Source of the DNA: Aeromicrobium sp.
Lineage (GTDB): Bacteria > Actinomycetota > Actinomycetes > Propionibacteriales > Nocardioidaceae
Direction: 5' to 3'
Assembly (NCBI GenBank): GCA_025964895.1
Contig: JAOPXY010000218.1
Location: 1-34,307, forward strand
DNA length: 34,307 nucleotides
In this document: one piece after another, positions 8,423-18,468 of the stretch
Layout: each line of letters opens with the position of its first letter
How positions within the stretch are numbered: position 1 is the stretch's first letter
The notes under the pieces: generated by a model
What the model saw: only the letters and a program-made list of their open reading frames with translations
Database searches by the model: none
Told to the model about the DNA's origin: nothing
Position numbers and translations under genes: made by a program

Positions 8423-8460
8423 AACTGTAACCCTGAGGTGAAGAGTTATAGTTATGTCAA
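8423..8460 (-). promoter_or_regulatory. Candidate ftsZ promoter/regulatory block
   Basis: Read on the minus strand: TTGACA (8455-8460), then the arm AACTATAACTC (8443-8453), a 9-base spacer and GGGTTACAGTT (8423-8433). The arms pair over 11 positions with one mismatch and one G-U. This AT-rich stretch stands out from its GC-rich surroundings. No good -10 lies 17 bp from TTGACA (that position reads CTCAGG); TATAAC inside the first arm is an alternative -10. It may combine a promoter with an operator or RNA hairpin in the roughly 80-base ftsZ leader. I recall similar blocks in other actinobacterial ftsQ-ftsZ gaps, unverified. Confidence 0.5.
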
Positions 8461-8522
8461 CCTGTGGCCTACGAAGAACGGTACGCGCGCCCCATCATCG
8501 GTTCGGGACGACACGCCGCGTG

Positions 8523-9248
8523 TCACTCACGCGTGGTCGGCTGGTCCGGTGCGCTGACGTCGTACCGCGCGGCGTCGATGCCCAGCAGGGAGTCGAGCAC
8601 CGTGAGCTTGCGCTTGCCGTCGGCGTCGCTCCCCCACACCACGGTGCGTCCCTCGGTGAGGTCGAGCTCGATCGAGTCCTTGCTCGACGCCGTGACCGAC
8701 TGGATCTGCTTGCGCAGCGCGGGGTCCTGCTCGGCGATCAGCCGGACGACCGACACGACCGACTCGCTGATCGGCAGGCGGTCGTCAGGATCGACGACGG
8801 TGAGCTTGGCCTCGATCGTGCCCTTCGGGGCCGACGAGTAGGACCGGTAGTCGAGGCCCTGGCGGTCGATGCCGCGGATCTCGCCGTCGATCATCGACCA
8901 CACGACGGTCTTGCGCTCGACGATCGTGATCGACACGGTGCGCGGCCAGGACCGCGAGACGTCGACGGACTCGACCCGCTCGAGCCCGGCGACGCGTCCC
9001 TCGATCGCGGCGATGTCGATGCGCGCGAGGGGACGGCCCAGCGGGACGTCGGCGGCGCGCAGCACCTGCGACTGCTTGAGGGTCGCACGTCCCGCGACCT
9101 CGACGTCGCGGACCGCGAGCACGCTGGAGAACCAGATCATCCACACCAGGCCGGCCGTCGCCGCGACCGCGAGCACCGCGATCGCGATGCGGCGCCACCG
9201 CCGGCGCCGCTTCGACCGGGAGCGCTCAGCGAAGCGCTCCTGGGTCAC
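8523..9248 (-). CDS. ftsQ: Cell division protein FtsQ
   Basis: A 241-residue bitopic divisome protein that joins FtsL and FtsB-like partners to control septal wall synthesis. It has a very basic cytoplasmic N-terminus (RSRSKRRRRWRR) and one transmembrane helix at about residues 21-42. An extracytoplasmic POTRA domain starts at VRDVEVAGRATLKQSQVL and continues to about 115 (WPRTVSITIVERK). The FtsQ domain, with GLDYRSYSSAPKG, follows. The GTG start overlaps the murC stop (GTGA). A 162-bp gap follows before ftsZ. Length and topology are normal for the family. Confidence 0.95.
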   Translation of the reverse strand: MTQERFAERSRSKRRRRWRRIAIAVLAVAATAGLVWMIWFSSVLAVRDVEVAGRATLKQSQVLRAADVPLGRPLARIDIAAIEGRVAGLERVESVDVSRSWPRTVSITIVERKTVVWSMIDGEIRGIDRQGLDYRSYSSAPKGTIEAKLTVVDPDDRLPISESVVSVVRLIAEQDPALRKQIQSVTASSKDSIELDLTEGRTVVWGSDADGKRKLTVLDSLLGIDAARYDVSAPDQPTTRE

Positions 9249-10648
9249 GGCGCGGTGCCCAGGGCCGAGAGGACGGCGGGACCGACCGTCGTGATGTCGC
9301 CCGCGCCGAGCGTCAGCAGCAGGTCGCCGGCGCGCAGCTCGGGCACCAGCAGGTCGGCGAGGGTCGCGACGGGACCGCCGAGCGTCGCGGGCGGTCCGGC
9401 GACCGCGTCGACGACGAGGGCCGACGTCACGGCCGGGTCGGCGACCTCACGGGCCAGGTAGATGTCGGCGACGACGACGCGGTCGGCCGCCGAGAGCGCG
9501 TGGCCCATCTCGGCGCCGTACACGCGCGTGCGGCTCACGAGGTGCGGCTGGAAGGCCACGACCAGCCGCCCCTCCCCCGCGACCGAGCGGGCCGCGGCGA
9601 GATCGGCACGGATCTCCGTCGGGTGGTGCGCGTACGAGTCGTAGACCCGCACGCCGCCGGCCTCGCCCAGTGGCTGCATGCGCCGGTTCGCGCCGGTGTA
9701 GGCGCCGAGCCCCGCGATCAGCAGGTCGACGTTCTGCTCCAGCAGCAGCCCGGTGCCCAGCGCGAGCAGGGCGTCGAGCGCGTAGTGGGCTCCCGGGACG
9801 GCGAGCGTCACGGGACCGAGGTCGACGCCGCGCCACGAGACCGTGAACGTCGTCGTCGTGCCGTCGATCCGCAGACCGCGCCCCTGCAGGTCGGCGTCGT
9901 CGGCGAATCCCGCCGTCAGCACCTCCAGGCCCCGCGACCGCGCGACGGGGGCGAGCACCCGGGCACCCGCGTCGTCCGAGCTCAGCACGACGAACCGTCC
10001 GACCCGCCCGATGAACTCGCTGAAGGCGGCGTCGTACGCCTCGACCGTGCCGTAGTTGTCGAGGTGGTCGGCGTCGACGTTCGTGACGACCGCGCCATCG
10101 GGCTCGTAGACGAGGAAGGCGCCGTCGCTCTCGTCGGCCTCGGCGACCAGCAGGTCGCCCGCGCCGACGCGGGCGTTCGCGCCCAGGCTGGCGACCTCCG
10201 CACCGATCGCGAACGACGGCTCGGCGCCGGCCGCGATCAACGCACACGTCAGCATCGCCGTCGTCGTGGTCTTGCCGTGCGTGCCCGCGACCGCGATGGT
10301 GCGCCGGCCGTGCATGACCGAGCGGAGCCCCGCCGACCGCGGCCACAACCGCAGCCCCCGGCGCAGCGCCTCGACGATCTCGGGGTTGTCGTCACGGACC
10401 GCGGTCGTCGCGATGACGGTGTCGACGCCGTCGAGGTGTGCCGCGTCGTGCCCGACGTGGCACGTGATGCCCTCGGACTGCAGCGCCCGCACGACGTCCG
10501 ACGCCGTGGCGTCACTGCCACTGACGGTGACGCCCTGCTGTGCCATCAGACGGGCGATCGCCGACAGGCCCGCACCGCCGATGCCGATGAAGAAGACGTG
10601 GCCGAGCTCGCCGGCGGGCGGGATCTCGGACGGGACCGCGATCCTCAC
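9245..10648 (-). CDS. murC: UDP-N-acetylmuramate--L-alanine ligase
   Basis: A 467-residue Mur ligase that adds L-Ala to UDP-MurNAc with ATP, the first step of stem-peptide assembly in the cytoplasm. The N-terminal Rossmann domain has FIGIGGAGLSAIARL (residues 20-34), with GSD at 44-46. The ATP-binding loop is AGTHGKTTTT (121-130). A later Mur block is DADHLDNYG. The C-terminal domain carries VYDSYAHHPTEIRADL and VVAFQPHLVSRTRVY. GTG start overlapping the murG stop (GTGA). Its own stop overlaps the ftsQ start in the same way, so murG, murC and ftsQ are translationally coupled. Confidence 0.97.
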   Translation of the reverse strand: MRIAVPSEIPPAGELGHVFFIGIGGAGLSAIARLMAQQGVTVSGSDATASDVVRALQSEGITCHVGHDAAHLDGVDTVIATTAVRDDNPEIVEALRRGLRLWPRSAGLRSVMHGRRTIAVAGTHGKTTTTAMLTCALIAAGAEPSFAIGAEVASLGANARVGAGDLLVAEADESDGAFLVYEPDGAVVTNVDADHLDNYGTVEAYDAAFSEFIGRVGRFVVLSSDDAGARVLAPVARSRGLEVLTAGFADDADLQGRGLRIDGTTTTFTVSWRGVDLGPVTLAVPGAHYALDALLALGTGLLLEQNVDLLIAGLGAYTGANRRMQPLGEAGGVRVYDSYAHHPTEIRADLAAARSVAGEGRLVVAFQPHLVSRTRVYGAEMGHALSAADRVVVADIYLAREVADPAVTSALVVDAVAGPPATLGGPVATLADLLVPELRAGDLLLTLGAGDITTVGPAVLSALGTAP

Positions 10649-11718
10649 GACTGCGCCGCCTCGGTGATCATCGCGGCGAGACGCTCGTCGGCGTCACGGC
10701 CGACGATGCCGGACGCGGCCGCGGACATCGCCGCGAGCCGGCCCGGGTGCGACACCAGCGGGATGACGACGTTGTCGATCCATGCCGGCGTCAGCGCGGC
10801 ATCGTCGATCAGCAGCGCTCCCCCGGCCTGGACGACGGGGTGGGCGTTGTGGGCCTGCTCGCCGTTGCCGATGGGCAGCGGGACGAACGCCGCCGGCAGG
10901 CCGACCGCAGCGACCTCCGTGACGGTGTTGGCCCCAGCCCGGCACAGGATCAGGTCGGCCGCGGCGTACGCGAGGTCCATCCGGTCGATGAACGGCACCA
11001 CGACGTACGGCGGATCACCGGGGCGCGGGCTGACCGTGACCTCGTCGGGCCGGCCGGCCGCGTGCAGCACCTGGACGCCGGCCGCGGCGAGATCGCGGGC
11101 CGCCGCGGAGACGGCGTGGTTGATGCGCCGCGCGCCCTGCGAGCCACCCGTGATCAGCAGCGTCGGCCGGTCGGCGTCGAGCCCGAAGAACGCGCGCGCC
11201 TCGGCGCGCAGGACGGCGCGGTCGAGGCCGGAGATCTCGCGACGGATCGGCAGGCCGATATACCGCGCGTGTGGCAGGTCGGTGTCGGGGAAGCTCGTGG
11301 CAACGTGCGTCGTGAGCCGCGCACCCAGCTTGTTCGCGATGCCGGGGATCGCGTTGCCCTCGTGCACCACGAGCGGGACGTGCCGGCGGCGGGCGACGAG
11401 ATACGCCGGCACCGACACGTAGCCGCCGAAGCCCACGATGACGTCGGGGCACACGCGCTCGACGACGTCACCCGTGGCCTTGACGGCGGCCCGCAGCCTC
11501 GAGGGCACCATGACCAGCGCCTTGCCGGGCCGGCGAGGCAGCGGCACGGGCGGGACGAGCTCGAGCGGGAAGCCGGCCTGCGGGATCAGGGTGACCTCGA
11601 GCCCGCGGGGCGTGCCCAGGCACGTCACGTCGACGCCCGCGTCGCGCAATACCGCGGCGGTGGCGAGCAGCGGCGAGGTGTGGCCGGCGGTCCCTCCGCC
11701 GGCGAGTAGCACGCGCAC
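10645..11718 (-). CDS. murG: Lipid II synthase MurG (GT28)
   Basis: A 357-residue membrane-associated glycosyltransferase that adds GlcNAc from UDP-GlcNAc to lipid I, making lipid II on the inner face of the membrane. It has the N-terminal glycine-rich loop LLAGGGTAGHTSP (residues 4-16) and VVHEGNAIPGIANK. The C-terminal nucleotide-sugar site includes LLITGGSQGARRIN, CRAGANTVTEVAAVGLPA and VPLPIGNGEQAHNA. A GTG start sits 3 bases after the ftsW stop. It has normal length and all expected blocks. Confidence 0.97.
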   Translation of the reverse strand: MRVLLAGGGTAGHTSPLLATAAVLRDAGVDVTCLGTPRGLEVTLIPQAGFPLELVPPVPLPRRPGKALVMVPSRLRAAVKATGDVVERVCPDVIVGFGGYVSVPAYLVARRRHVPLVVHEGNAIPGIANKLGARLTTHVATSFPDTDLPHARYIGLPIRREISGLDRAVLRAEARAFFGLDADRPTLLITGGSQGARRINHAVSAAARDLAAAGVQVLHAAGRPDEVTVSPRPGDPPYVVVPFIDRMDLAYAAADLILCRAGANTVTEVAAVGLPAAFVPLPIGNGEQAHNAHPVVQAGGALLIDDAALTPAWIDNVVIPLVSHPGRLAAMSAAASGIVGRDADERLAAMITEAAQS

Positions 11719-11721
11719 GGC

Positions 11722-12936
11722 TCATCGCCTCCCTGCGACGCGCACGCGCGGGGGCGCAGACCGGCGTCGACGGGACGTGCGGCCGGCCTCGAGGGCACGC
11801 TTGGCGCCCGGTTCGGTCTTGGCGCAGTTGATCAGGATGCCGAGCGCGACGAGGTTGACCAGCAGGCTGGAGCCTCCGTACGAGATGAGCGGGAGCGGGA
11901 TGCCGATGACCGGCAGGAGACCCAGCACCATGCCGATGTTGATGATGGCCTGGATCATCAGCCAGATCGTGATGCCCGAGGCCGCGTAGCGGACGAACGG
12001 CTCGCGGGTGCGGGTCGCGACGCGGATGCCGGCGAAGCCCATGACGATGAACAGCACCAGCACGACGAGCGTCCCGAGCAGGCCGAGTTCCTCGCCGATG
12101 ACGGCCAGGATGAAGTCGGTGTGGGCCTCAGGCAGGGAGCCCCACTTCTGCCGGCTGCCGCCGAGACCGACGCCCCAGAAGCCGCCGGTTGCGAGTGCCA
12201 TCATGCCGTGGATCGCCTGGAACCCGGCGCTGTCGGGATCGGCCTCGGGATTGGTGAAGTTCAAGAGGCGCTCGACGCGGTGCGGGGAGTTGGCGACCGC
12301 GAACAGCAGGCCCACGAACAGCCCCGCGAGGATGCCCCACATGTGGCGGCGCGGCAGGCCCGCGATCCACAGCATCCCGACGGTGAGGGCGAAGATGACG
12401 ACCGCGGTGCCGAGGTCGTGCTGGAGGACGACGAGCAGGCCCACCGCGCCGGCGACCGGCACCATGGGCGTCAGGACGTAGCGCGGCGTGCCGAGGTACT
12501 TCTGGCGGCGTGCGTACAGATCGGCGATCCACAGCACGAGGGCGAGCTTCGCGAACTCCGAGGGCTGCAGCTGGAAGCCGGCGAACAGCGGAAGCCAGTT
12601 GCGGTTGCCGTTGACCGTCAGGCCCACGCCGGGGATGAACGTCGCGCCGATCAGGGCGACGGACACCAGCAGGAACGGCAGGATGAGCCGGCGCAGGAAC
12701 GGCAGCGGGATGCGTGAGGCGATGACGGCGCCGGTGATGCCGATGACGGCGAAGATCAGCTGGCGGAGCACGATCGAGAACGAGCTGCCGTACGTGACGA
12801 GGGCGAAGACCGAGCTCGCGCTCAGCACCATGATGAGGCCGATGCCCAGCAGCAGCGCCGTCGTGCCGAGCAACAGCTGGTAGGACGCGAGCGGACGCTC
12901 GAGCGTCCGGCGTACTGCCTCGCTCATGCCGCGCAT
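11722..12936 (-). CDS. ftsW: SEDS peptidoglycan polymerase FtsW
   Basis: A 404-residue polytopic SEDS-family glycosyltransferase that polymerises lipid II at the septum together with the class B PBP FtsI. About ten hydrophobic segments are visible. Conserved features are GNRNWLPLFAGFQLQPSEFAK, LQHDLGTAVV, the long extracellular loop ending in WGSLPEAHTDFILAVIGEELG, and PLISYGGSSLL near the end. The tail is strongly basic ([19 protein letters not shown]). The frame is open up to 13074 inside murD, but ATG 12936 has AGAGGA 8 bases upstream; a second ATG at 12927 is possible. It is 50 bp downstream of murD, the largest gap in this block. Confidence 0.95.
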   Translation of the reverse strand: MRGMSEAVRRTLERPLASYQLLLGTTALLLGIGLIMVLSASSVFALVTYGSSFSIVLRQLIFAVIGITGAVIASRIPLPFLRRLILPFLLVSVALIGATFIPGVGLTVNGNRNWLPLFAGFQLQPSEFAKLALVLWIADLYARRQKYLGTPRYVLTPMVPVAGAVGLLVVLQHDLGTAVVIFALTVGMLWIAGLPRRHMWGILAGLFVGLLFAVANSPHRVERLLNFTNPEADPDSAGFQAIHGMMALATGGFWGVGLGGSRQKWGSLPEAHTDFILAVIGEELGLLGTLVVLVLFIVMGFAGIRVATRTREPFVRYAASGITIWLMIQAIINIGMVLGLLPVIGIPLPLISYGGSSLLVNLVALGILINCAKTEPGAKRALEAGRTSRRRRSAPPRVRVAGRR

Positions 12937-12986
12937 CCGGGTCGTCCTCTGCCTCGGGACTGTGCTGTCCGTGGGGGAAAGTGGGT

Positions 12987-14471
12987 TCAGGTCCGGTTTC
13001 GCATTCCGTGCACCGCGCGGGCGAAGCTGTCGCCCCGTGCTGCGTAGTTGCGGAACTGGTCCATCGACGCGCACCCCGGAGCAAGCAGCACGGTGTCGCC
13101 CTGACGGGCGAGCGATGCCGCGACCTCCACGACGCGGTCCATGGGATCAGTCTCGCCTGTGTCGACCTCCGCGACGGGGACATCAGGCGCGTGTCGCCTG
13201 AGCGCGTCGGCGATCAGCTGCCGGTCGGCACCGATCAGCACGACGCCCCGCAACCGGTCGCGCGCGGCGATGACGAGCTCGTCGAAGCTCGCCCCCTTGG
13301 CCAGTCCCCCGGCGACCCAGACGACGCTCTCGAAACCCTGCAGCGATGCCCGGGCGGCGTGGGCGTTGGTCGCCTTGGAGTCGTCGACCCAGCGGACGCC
13401 GTCGATCTCGGCGACGTCGGCGATGCGGTGCGCGTCCGGCACGAACGAGCGCAGGCCGTCGCGCACGGCTCTGGGCTCCACCCCGTGGGCGCGGGCGAGG
13501 GCGGCCGCGGCCAGGGCGTTCGCCACGACGTGCGGCGGCGGGACGCTGTCGGCGCCACCTGAGCCGCCCGCCCGCGCGGCCAGGCCGATGTCGCCGATGC
13601 TGCCGAGCTCGGCGGCGCTCGAGACGCGTCCGGCGATGAAGGCCCGGTCGGCGATCGCGTCGTCGACGAGACCGATCATGCCCGCCGCGGGGATCCCGAG
13701 GGTGAAGCCGATCGCGCGGCAGCCCTCCACGACGTCGGCGTCCTCGACCATGCGCTCGGTGACGGGGTCCTGCACGTTGTAGACGCACGCGACCTGCGTG
13801 CGCTCGTAGATGCGCGCCTTGTCGGCCGTGTACGCGTCGAGCCCGCCGTGCCAGTCGATGTGGTCGGGGGCCAGGTTCAGCACCGCACTGGCCTGCGCCG
13901 AGAGCGACTGGCTCCAGTGCAGCTGGTAGCTGGACAGCTCGACGGCGAGGACGTCGAAGGGTTCGGGGTTCATGACGGCCTCGAGCACCGGCGTGCCGAC
14001 GTTGCCGACCGCGAGCGCGTTGAGGCCCTGAGCGCGCAGGATCGACTCCAGCATCTGCACCGTCGTGGTCTTGCCGTTGGTGCCGGTGACGGTGAGCCAC
14101 GGCGGCGCGTCCTCGCCGCGCAGCCGCCAGGCCAGCTCGACCTCGCCCCACACGGGGATGCCGCGGGCGGCGGCCTCGGCCAGCATCGGCGTCGTGGGCG
14201 ACCAGCCCGGCGACGTCACGAACAGGTCGACGCCCTCGGGGAACGACGCGGTGGAGCCGGGGCCGATGCGCACGTCGACGCCGAGGATCTCCAGCAGCGT
14301 CGCCTTCTCGCGCAGCGCGTCGTCGTCGCCGTCGTCGAGCGCGACGACGTCGGCACCCAGGTGCTGCAGCGTGTCGGCGGCGGCGAAGCCGCTGACCCCC
14401 AGGCCGCCGACCGCGGCGCGGACGCCCTCCCACGACGACTCGCGACCCAGCAGCGTCACGTCGAGCGTCAT
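12987..14471 (-). CDS. murD: UDP-N-acetylmuramoyl-L-alanine--D-glutamate ligase
   Basis: A 494-residue Mur ligase adding D-Glu to UDP-MurNAc-L-Ala. The N-terminal Rossmann part ([27 protein letters not shown], residues 23-50) binds the UMP moiety. The ATP loop is [10 protein letters not shown] (128-137). Later come [24 protein letters not shown], with the candidate carbamylated Lys, and the C-terminal [13 protein letters not shown] and [12 protein letters not shown] blocks. The ATG at 14471 overlaps the mraY stop (ATGA) and is preferred over the longer open frame that runs on inside mraY. It is slightly longer than the usual 440-480 residues because of Gly/Ala-rich insertions around residues 300-320. 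Confidence 0.96.
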   Translation of the reverse strand: MTLDVTLLGRESSWEGVRAAVGGLGVSGFAAADTLQHLGADVVALDDGDDDALREKATLLEILGVDVRIGPGSTASFPEGVDLFVTSPGWSPTTPMLAEAAARGIPVWGEVELAWRLRGEDAPPWLTVTGTNGKTTTVQMLESILRAQGLNALAVGNVGTPVLEAVMNPEPFDVLAVELSSYQLHWSQSLSAQASAVLNLAPDHIDWHGGLDAYTADKARIYERTQVACVYNVQDPVTERMVEDADVVEGCRAIGFTLGIPAAGMIGLVDDAIADRAFIAGRVSSAAELGSIGDIGLAARAGGSGGADSVPPPHVVANALAAAALARAHGVEPRAVRDGLRSFVPDAHRIADVAEIDGVRWVDDSKATNAHAARASLQGFESVVWVAGGLAKGASFDELVIAARDRLRGVVLIGADRQLIADALRRHAPDVPVAEVDTGETDPMDRVVEVAASLARQGDTVLLAPGCASMDQFRNYAARGDSFARAVHGMRNRT

Positions 14472-15529
14472 ACGCCGGTGACCCACTCGCTGTAGAAGAT
14501 GCCGAGACCCGTGACGACGCACAGGCCGCTGATGATCCAGAACCGCACCACGATCGTGATCTCCGCCCACCCCAGCAGCTCGAAGTGGTGCTGGAGGGGC
14601 GCCATCCGGAAGATGCGCTTGCCGCCGGACAGCTTGAACCAACCCACCTGCAGGATGACCGACATCGTGATCGCGACGAACAGGCCGCCGATGATGACGA
14701 GCAGCAGCTCGGTGCGGGTCATCAGCGCGAAGCCGGCCATCGCACCGCCCAGCGACAGCGACCCGGTGTCGCCCATGAAGATCTTGGCCGGCGACGCGTT
14801 CCACCACAGAAAGCCGAAGCACGCACCGGTCAGCGCCGCCGCGACGACCGCCAGATCGAGGGGGTCGCGCACCTCGTAGCACTTGCTGCCGGGATTGAAC
14901 GAGCAGTTCTGCCCGCTCTGCCAGATGTTGATGAAGATGAAGGCGCCGAAGACCATCATGGAGGCGCCCGTCGCCAGGCCGTCGAGGCCGTCGGTCAGGT
15001 TGACGCCGTTGCTGGCGCCGGCGATCAGCACCAGGACCCAGACCACCAGCAGCACGGTCGGCAGCTTCCAGCCGAAGTCGCGCGTGAAGGAGATCGCGTG
15101 GGTGATCGGCGTGCGCCCGGTGTCGTCCTCCCAGCCGATCGCGAGCCAGGCGAAGATCAGGCCGATGACGGTCTGGCCGATCAGCTTGGCCTTGCTGCGG
15201 AGCCCCAGGTTGCGCTGCTTGGAGACCTTGATGAAGTCGTCGAGGAATCCGATGGCGCCCAGCCCGACGAACAGGAACAACAGCAGGAGGGCGGACGCGC
15301 TGGGCTGCGTCTGCGTCGCGAGCTTGGCCGCGAAGTAGCCGATGACGACCGCGATGATGACGACGAGCCCGCCCATCGTGGGCGTTCCGCGCTTCGTGTG
15401 GTGCGACGTGGGTCCGTCGTCACGGATCAGCTGTCCGTAGCCCTGCTTGACCAGGACGGAGATCGCGAACCGGGTGCCGATCAGGGTCACCAGCAGCGAG
15501 AGCGCTCCTGCGATCAGGATGGCCTTCAT
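14468..15529 (-). CDS. mraY: Phospho-MurNAc-pentapeptide translocase MraY
   Basis: A 353-residue polytopic enzyme that transfers phospho-MurNAc-pentapeptide from UDP to undecaprenyl phosphate, making lipid I. Conserved catalytic regions are [16 protein letters not shown] (about residues 40-55), the Asp pair in [27 protein letters not shown], and [14 protein letters not shown]. The C-terminal family motif [13 protein letters not shown] is present. About ten membrane spans are visible. ATG start overlapping the murF stop (ATGA); its stop overlaps the murD start. A short Cys-containing loop ([15 protein letters not shown]) lies between two spans; its role is unknown. Confidence 0.97.
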   Translation of the reverse strand: MKAILIAGALSLLVTLIGTRFAISVLVKQGYGQLIRDDGPTSHHTKRGTPTMGGLVVIIAVVIGYFAAKLATQTQPSASALLLLFLFVGLGAIGFLDDFIKVSKQRNLGLRSKAKLIGQTVIGLIFAWLAIGWEDDTGRTPITHAISFTRDFGWKLPTVLLVVWVLVLIAGASNGVNLTDGLDGLATGASMMVFGAFIFINIWQSGQNCSFNPGSKCYEVRDPLDLAVVAAALTGACFGFLWWNASPAKIFMGDTGSLSLGGAMAGFALMTRTELLLVIIGGLFVAITMSVILQVGWFKLSGGKRIFRMAPLQHHFELLGWAEITIVVRFWIISGLCVVTGLGIFYSEWVTGV

Positions 15530-16887
15530 CGCGTGATGGTTCCTTCCAGCAGTGCGTGGGCAACACGTTCGAGCCGAACGCCTCTCGATGCTTTCACAAC
15601 AAGCACCTCGTCCCCTGACAGGCTCGCGGAGAGTGTGCGGGTCGCCACATCGACGTCCTCGGCGATCTCGGCGATGCTGCCCGCACCCTCCGCGATGCCG
15701 TCCGCGCCCTCGCCGACGACGACGACGCGGCGGTAGCCGAGCTCGGCGGCGAGCCGTCCGACCCGGACGTGGGCCGCGTGACTCTGGTCGCCGAGCTCGA
15801 GCATCGCGCCCAGCACCGCGACACCGCGGCCGTCGGCGATCGCGGCGACGGCGCGCAGGGCGGCCTCCATCGACTCGGGGTTCGCGTTGTAGGCGTCGTT
15901 GACGACGATGAGGCCGTCGGCGCGCCGGTGCCGCTCCATGCGCATGGGCGACACGGCGGTGGCGGCCGTCGCGAGTCGGTCGGCGATCGTCGGCAGGTCC
16001 AGCCCGAGGGCGAGCGCCGCGCTGGCGGCGGCGGCGGCGTTGTGCGCGTGGTAGCCGCCGATGAGCGGCACGAACGCCTCGACGGTGCGGCCGTCATGCG
16101 ACAGCGTGAAGTGCGGCGAGCCGGCCTCGTCGACGCGGACGTCGCCGATCCGCACGTCGCCCGCGGCACCGAACGTCATGACGGACGCCTCGGCGCGGCC
16201 GGCCATCGCGGCGACCCGTGGGTCGTCGGCATTCAGCACAACCACGCCGTCGGGCCCGACCGCCTCGGCGAGCTCGCCCTTCGCCACGGCGATCGCGTCG
16301 GCCGAGCCGAACTCCCCCACGTGGGCGAGCCCGACGTTGAGGACGATGCCGATCGCCGGCGGCGCGACGTCGCACAGGGCCCTGATGTCACCGATCGCCC
16401 GGGCGCCCATCTCGGCGACGAGGTAGCGCGTGAGCTCGTCGACCCGCAGCACCGTGAGCGGCACGCCCAGCTCGTTGTTGTAGTTGCCGATCGTCGCGAC
16501 GGTCGCACCGTCAGGCGACAGCACGTGCGCGAGCAGGTCCTTGACACTCGTCTTGCCGCTGGACCCGGTGAGCGCGACGACCCCGACGTCCTCGCGCTCG
16601 TCGAGCACGTGCCGCGCGAGCAGGCCGAGCGCACGGGTCACGTCCGGCACGACGACCGACGGGACGCCCGTGTCGCGGCTGCCGAGCACCGCAGCCGCGC
16701 CGTTGGCGACGGCCTGCGCGGCGTAGTCGTGCCCATCGGCGTGCTCCCCGGCGATCGCGACGAACAGGCCGCCGGGCTCGACGGCGCGCGAGTCGAGGGT
16801 CGCGGGTGCGTCGACGACGATCGCGCCGTCGCCGGCCACGGTGCCGCCGGTGACGCGAGCGATCTCGGCGAGGGGCAGCGGGATCAC
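15526..16887 (-). CDS. murF: UDP-MurNAc-tripeptide--D-Ala-D-Ala ligase
   Basis: A 453-residue Mur ligase that adds the D-Ala-D-Ala dipeptide to complete the pentapeptide precursor. The N-terminal UDP-binding domain has [21 protein letters not shown] (residues 32-52). The ATP loop is [13 protein letters not shown] (105-117). [10 protein letters not shown] and [10 protein letters not shown] are typical of MurF, as are [11 protein letters not shown] and [15 protein letters not shown] in the C-terminal half. The GTG start overlaps the murE stop (GTGA), and its stop overlaps mraY. All the family blocks are intact. Confidence 0.97.
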   Translation of the reverse strand: MIPLPLAEIARVTGGTVAGDGAIVVDAPATLDSRAVEPGGLFVAIAGEHADGHDYAAQAVANGAAAVLGSRDTGVPSVVVPDVTRALGLLARHVLDEREDVGVVALTGSSGKTSVKDLLAHVLSPDGATVATIGNYNNELGVPLTVLRVDELTRYLVAEMGARAIGDIRALCDVAPPAIGIVLNVGLAHVGEFGSADAIAVAKGELAEAVGPDGVVVLNADDPRVAAMAGRAEASVMTFGAAGDVRIGDVRVDEAGSPHFTLSHDGRTVEAFVPLIGGYHAHNAAAAASAALALGLDLPTIADRLATAATAVSPMRMERHRRADGLIVVNDAYNANPESMEAALRAVAAIADGRGVAVLGAMLELGDQSHAAHVRVGRLAAELGYRRVVVVGEGADGIAEGAGSIAEIAEDVDVATRTLSASLSGDEVLVVKASRGVRLERVAHALLEGTITR

Positions 16888-18374
16888 GCGGTGCCGCCGA
16901 TCAGCTCGACGAGCACCTCGCGGTCGTCGAACGGATGGACGACGCCCTCGATCTCCTGGCCGCGCTCGTGGCCCTTGCCGGCCACGACGACCGTGTCGCC
17001 GAGATGCGCCATCGCGACGGCCTGCGCGATCGCCTCACGCCGACCGTCGACCTCGATCGCGACCCCGGGGCCGGCGGCGGCGCCCTCCATGACGGCGGCC
17101 CGGATCGCGCCGGGCCGTTCCGAGCGCGGGTTGTCGTCGGTGACGATCACGACGTCGGCGTGCCCGGCAGCGGCCTCGCCCATCAGCGGACGCTTGCCAT
17201 GGTCGCGGTCTCCCCCGGCGCCGATCACGACGATCAGACGTCCGGCGGTGACGGGACGCAGCGCCGTCAGCACCGCGGTGACGGCATCGGGCTTGTGGGC
17301 GTAGTCGACGATCGCGGTGAACGACTGACCCGCGTCGACGCGCTCCATGCGGCCGGGCACGCCAGGGCTCGTGGCGATGCCGGTGGCCAGCTCGGCCGGA
17401 TCGTGGCCGGCCGTCGCCAGCCCGGCGATGACGGCCAGGGCATTCGACACGTTGAAGACGCCCGGCAGCGGGACCGACAGGTCGATCGCGATACCGTCCG
17501 GCCCCAGTACCTCCAGGTCGGTGCCGAGCCGGTGCGGGCGAACGTTCGCGGCGCGCCAGTCGGCCGGGTTGCCGTCCGTCGAGAACGTCGTGACGGGCAG
17601 GCGGGTCAGCTCGCGCAGGCGGCGGCCGTGCGCGTCGTCGACGTTGATGACCGCGTGGTGGGCATGATCGGCCGTGAACAGCGCCGCCTTCGCGAGGAAG
17701 TACTCCTCGAGGTCGTGGTGAAAGTCCAGATGGTCGCGGCCCAGGTTCAGGAACACCGCGACGTCGAACGTGAAGCCGTCGACCCGTCCCTGCACGAGCG
17801 CGTGACTGGAGACCTCCATGGCGCAGACCTCGACGTGTTCCTCCCGCATCACCGCGAACAGCGACTGCAGCTGCGGCGCCTCGGGCGTCGTGAGCGTCGA
17901 GGCCGCGGGCACCCCGCCGATGCGGGTGCCGATCGTGCCGACGACGGCGACTCGGCGGGCGCCCAGCGCGGCCTCCGCCAGGTACGTCGTGGTCGTCTTG
18001 CCCTGCGTGCCCGTGATGCCGAGCGTCGTGAACGCCTCGGCGGGATGTCCGTGGAACGCCGCGGCCAGGCCCGCGAGCCGCCGGCGGGGCTCGTCGACGA
18101 CGATCGTCGGCAGACCGTCGACCAGCGCCGCGCCCTCGGCGTCGGTCAGGACGGCGACGGCCCCTCTTTCGGCCGCGGCGCCCGCATAGGTCGCTCCGTG
18201 CACGTTCGCACCGGGCAGCGCGGCGTAGAGGTCACCCGGCTCGACGTGGGCGGTGTTGAGCGAGATTCCGGTGACCGTGGCCTCGCCCGATGCCGTGGTG
18301 CCGAGCTCGGCGGCCAGGTCGGCGAGCGCCCGTCGAGGTGTCTCCCGAGGCCGCACCCGCATCACATCGTCCAC
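16884..18374 (-). CDS. murE: UDP-MurNAc-L-Ala-D-Glu--diaminopimelate ligase
   Basis: A 496-residue Mur ligase adding diaminopimelate as the third residue of the stem peptide. The ATP loop is GTQGKTTTT (residues 122-130). STLTTPEAPQLQ, EVSSHALVQGRVDG and LGRDHLDFHHDLEEYFLAKA (candidate carbamylated K229) follow. The amino-acid selectivity motif D414-NPR417 (TDDNPRSE) indicates diaminopimelate rather than lysine. Nocardioides-like organisms use LL-DAP, and the motif alone does not separate LL from meso. GTG start at 18374, with an in-frame ATG at 18362 as alternative; TAGGGT lies 6 bases before the GTG. Unlike the usual order it does not follow ftsI directly, because two unrelated genes intervene. 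Confidence 0.96.
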   Translation of the reverse strand: MDDVMRVRPRETPRRALADLAAELGTTASGEATVTGISLNTAHVEPGDLYAALPGANVHGATYAGAAAERGAVAVLTDAEGAALVDGLPTIVVDEPRRRLAGLAAAFHGHPAEAFTTLGITGTQGKTTTTYLAEAALGARRVAVVGTIGTRIGGVPAASTLTTPEAPQLQSLFAVMREEHVEVCAMEVSSHALVQGRVDGFTFDVAVFLNLGRDHLDFHHDLEEYFLAKAALFTADHAHHAVINVDDAHGRRLRELTRLPVTTFSTDGNPADWRAANVRPHRLGTDLEVLGPDGIAIDLSVPLPGVFNVSNALAVIAGLATAGHDPAELATGIATSPGVPGRMERVDAGQSFTAIVDYAHKPDAVTAVLTALRPVTAGRLIVVIGAGGDRDHGKRPLMGEAAAGHADVVIVTDDNPRSERPGAIRAAVMEGAAAGPGVAIEVDGRREAIAQAVAMAHLGDTVVVAGKGHERGQEIEGVVHPFDDREVLVELIGGTA

Positions 18375-18386
18375 CCAGCAACCCTA
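18375..18386 (-). promoter_or_regulatory. Candidate leaderless promoter of murE
   Basis: TAGGGT (18381-18386 on the minus strand) lies exactly 6 bases before the murE GTG, with no Shine-Dalgarno sequence. No clear -35 is present. Because ftsI and murE are separated by an inserted block, a local promoter would be needed for independent expression of the murE-to-divIVA part. Confidence 0.4.
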
Positions 18387-18468
18387 TCGGGCGTGGACAG
18401 CCGGCCCCCGGGGCAACACGGGTCCGCAGGTTACGGAGTGATGACCCCGTCGAGCCGGCGGAGGCGTG

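Noticed and set aside
18402..18413. CCCCCGGGG palindrome as terminator of the DUF3494 gene
   Set aside because: The arms leave a loop of about one base, so a stable RNA hairpin cannot form.
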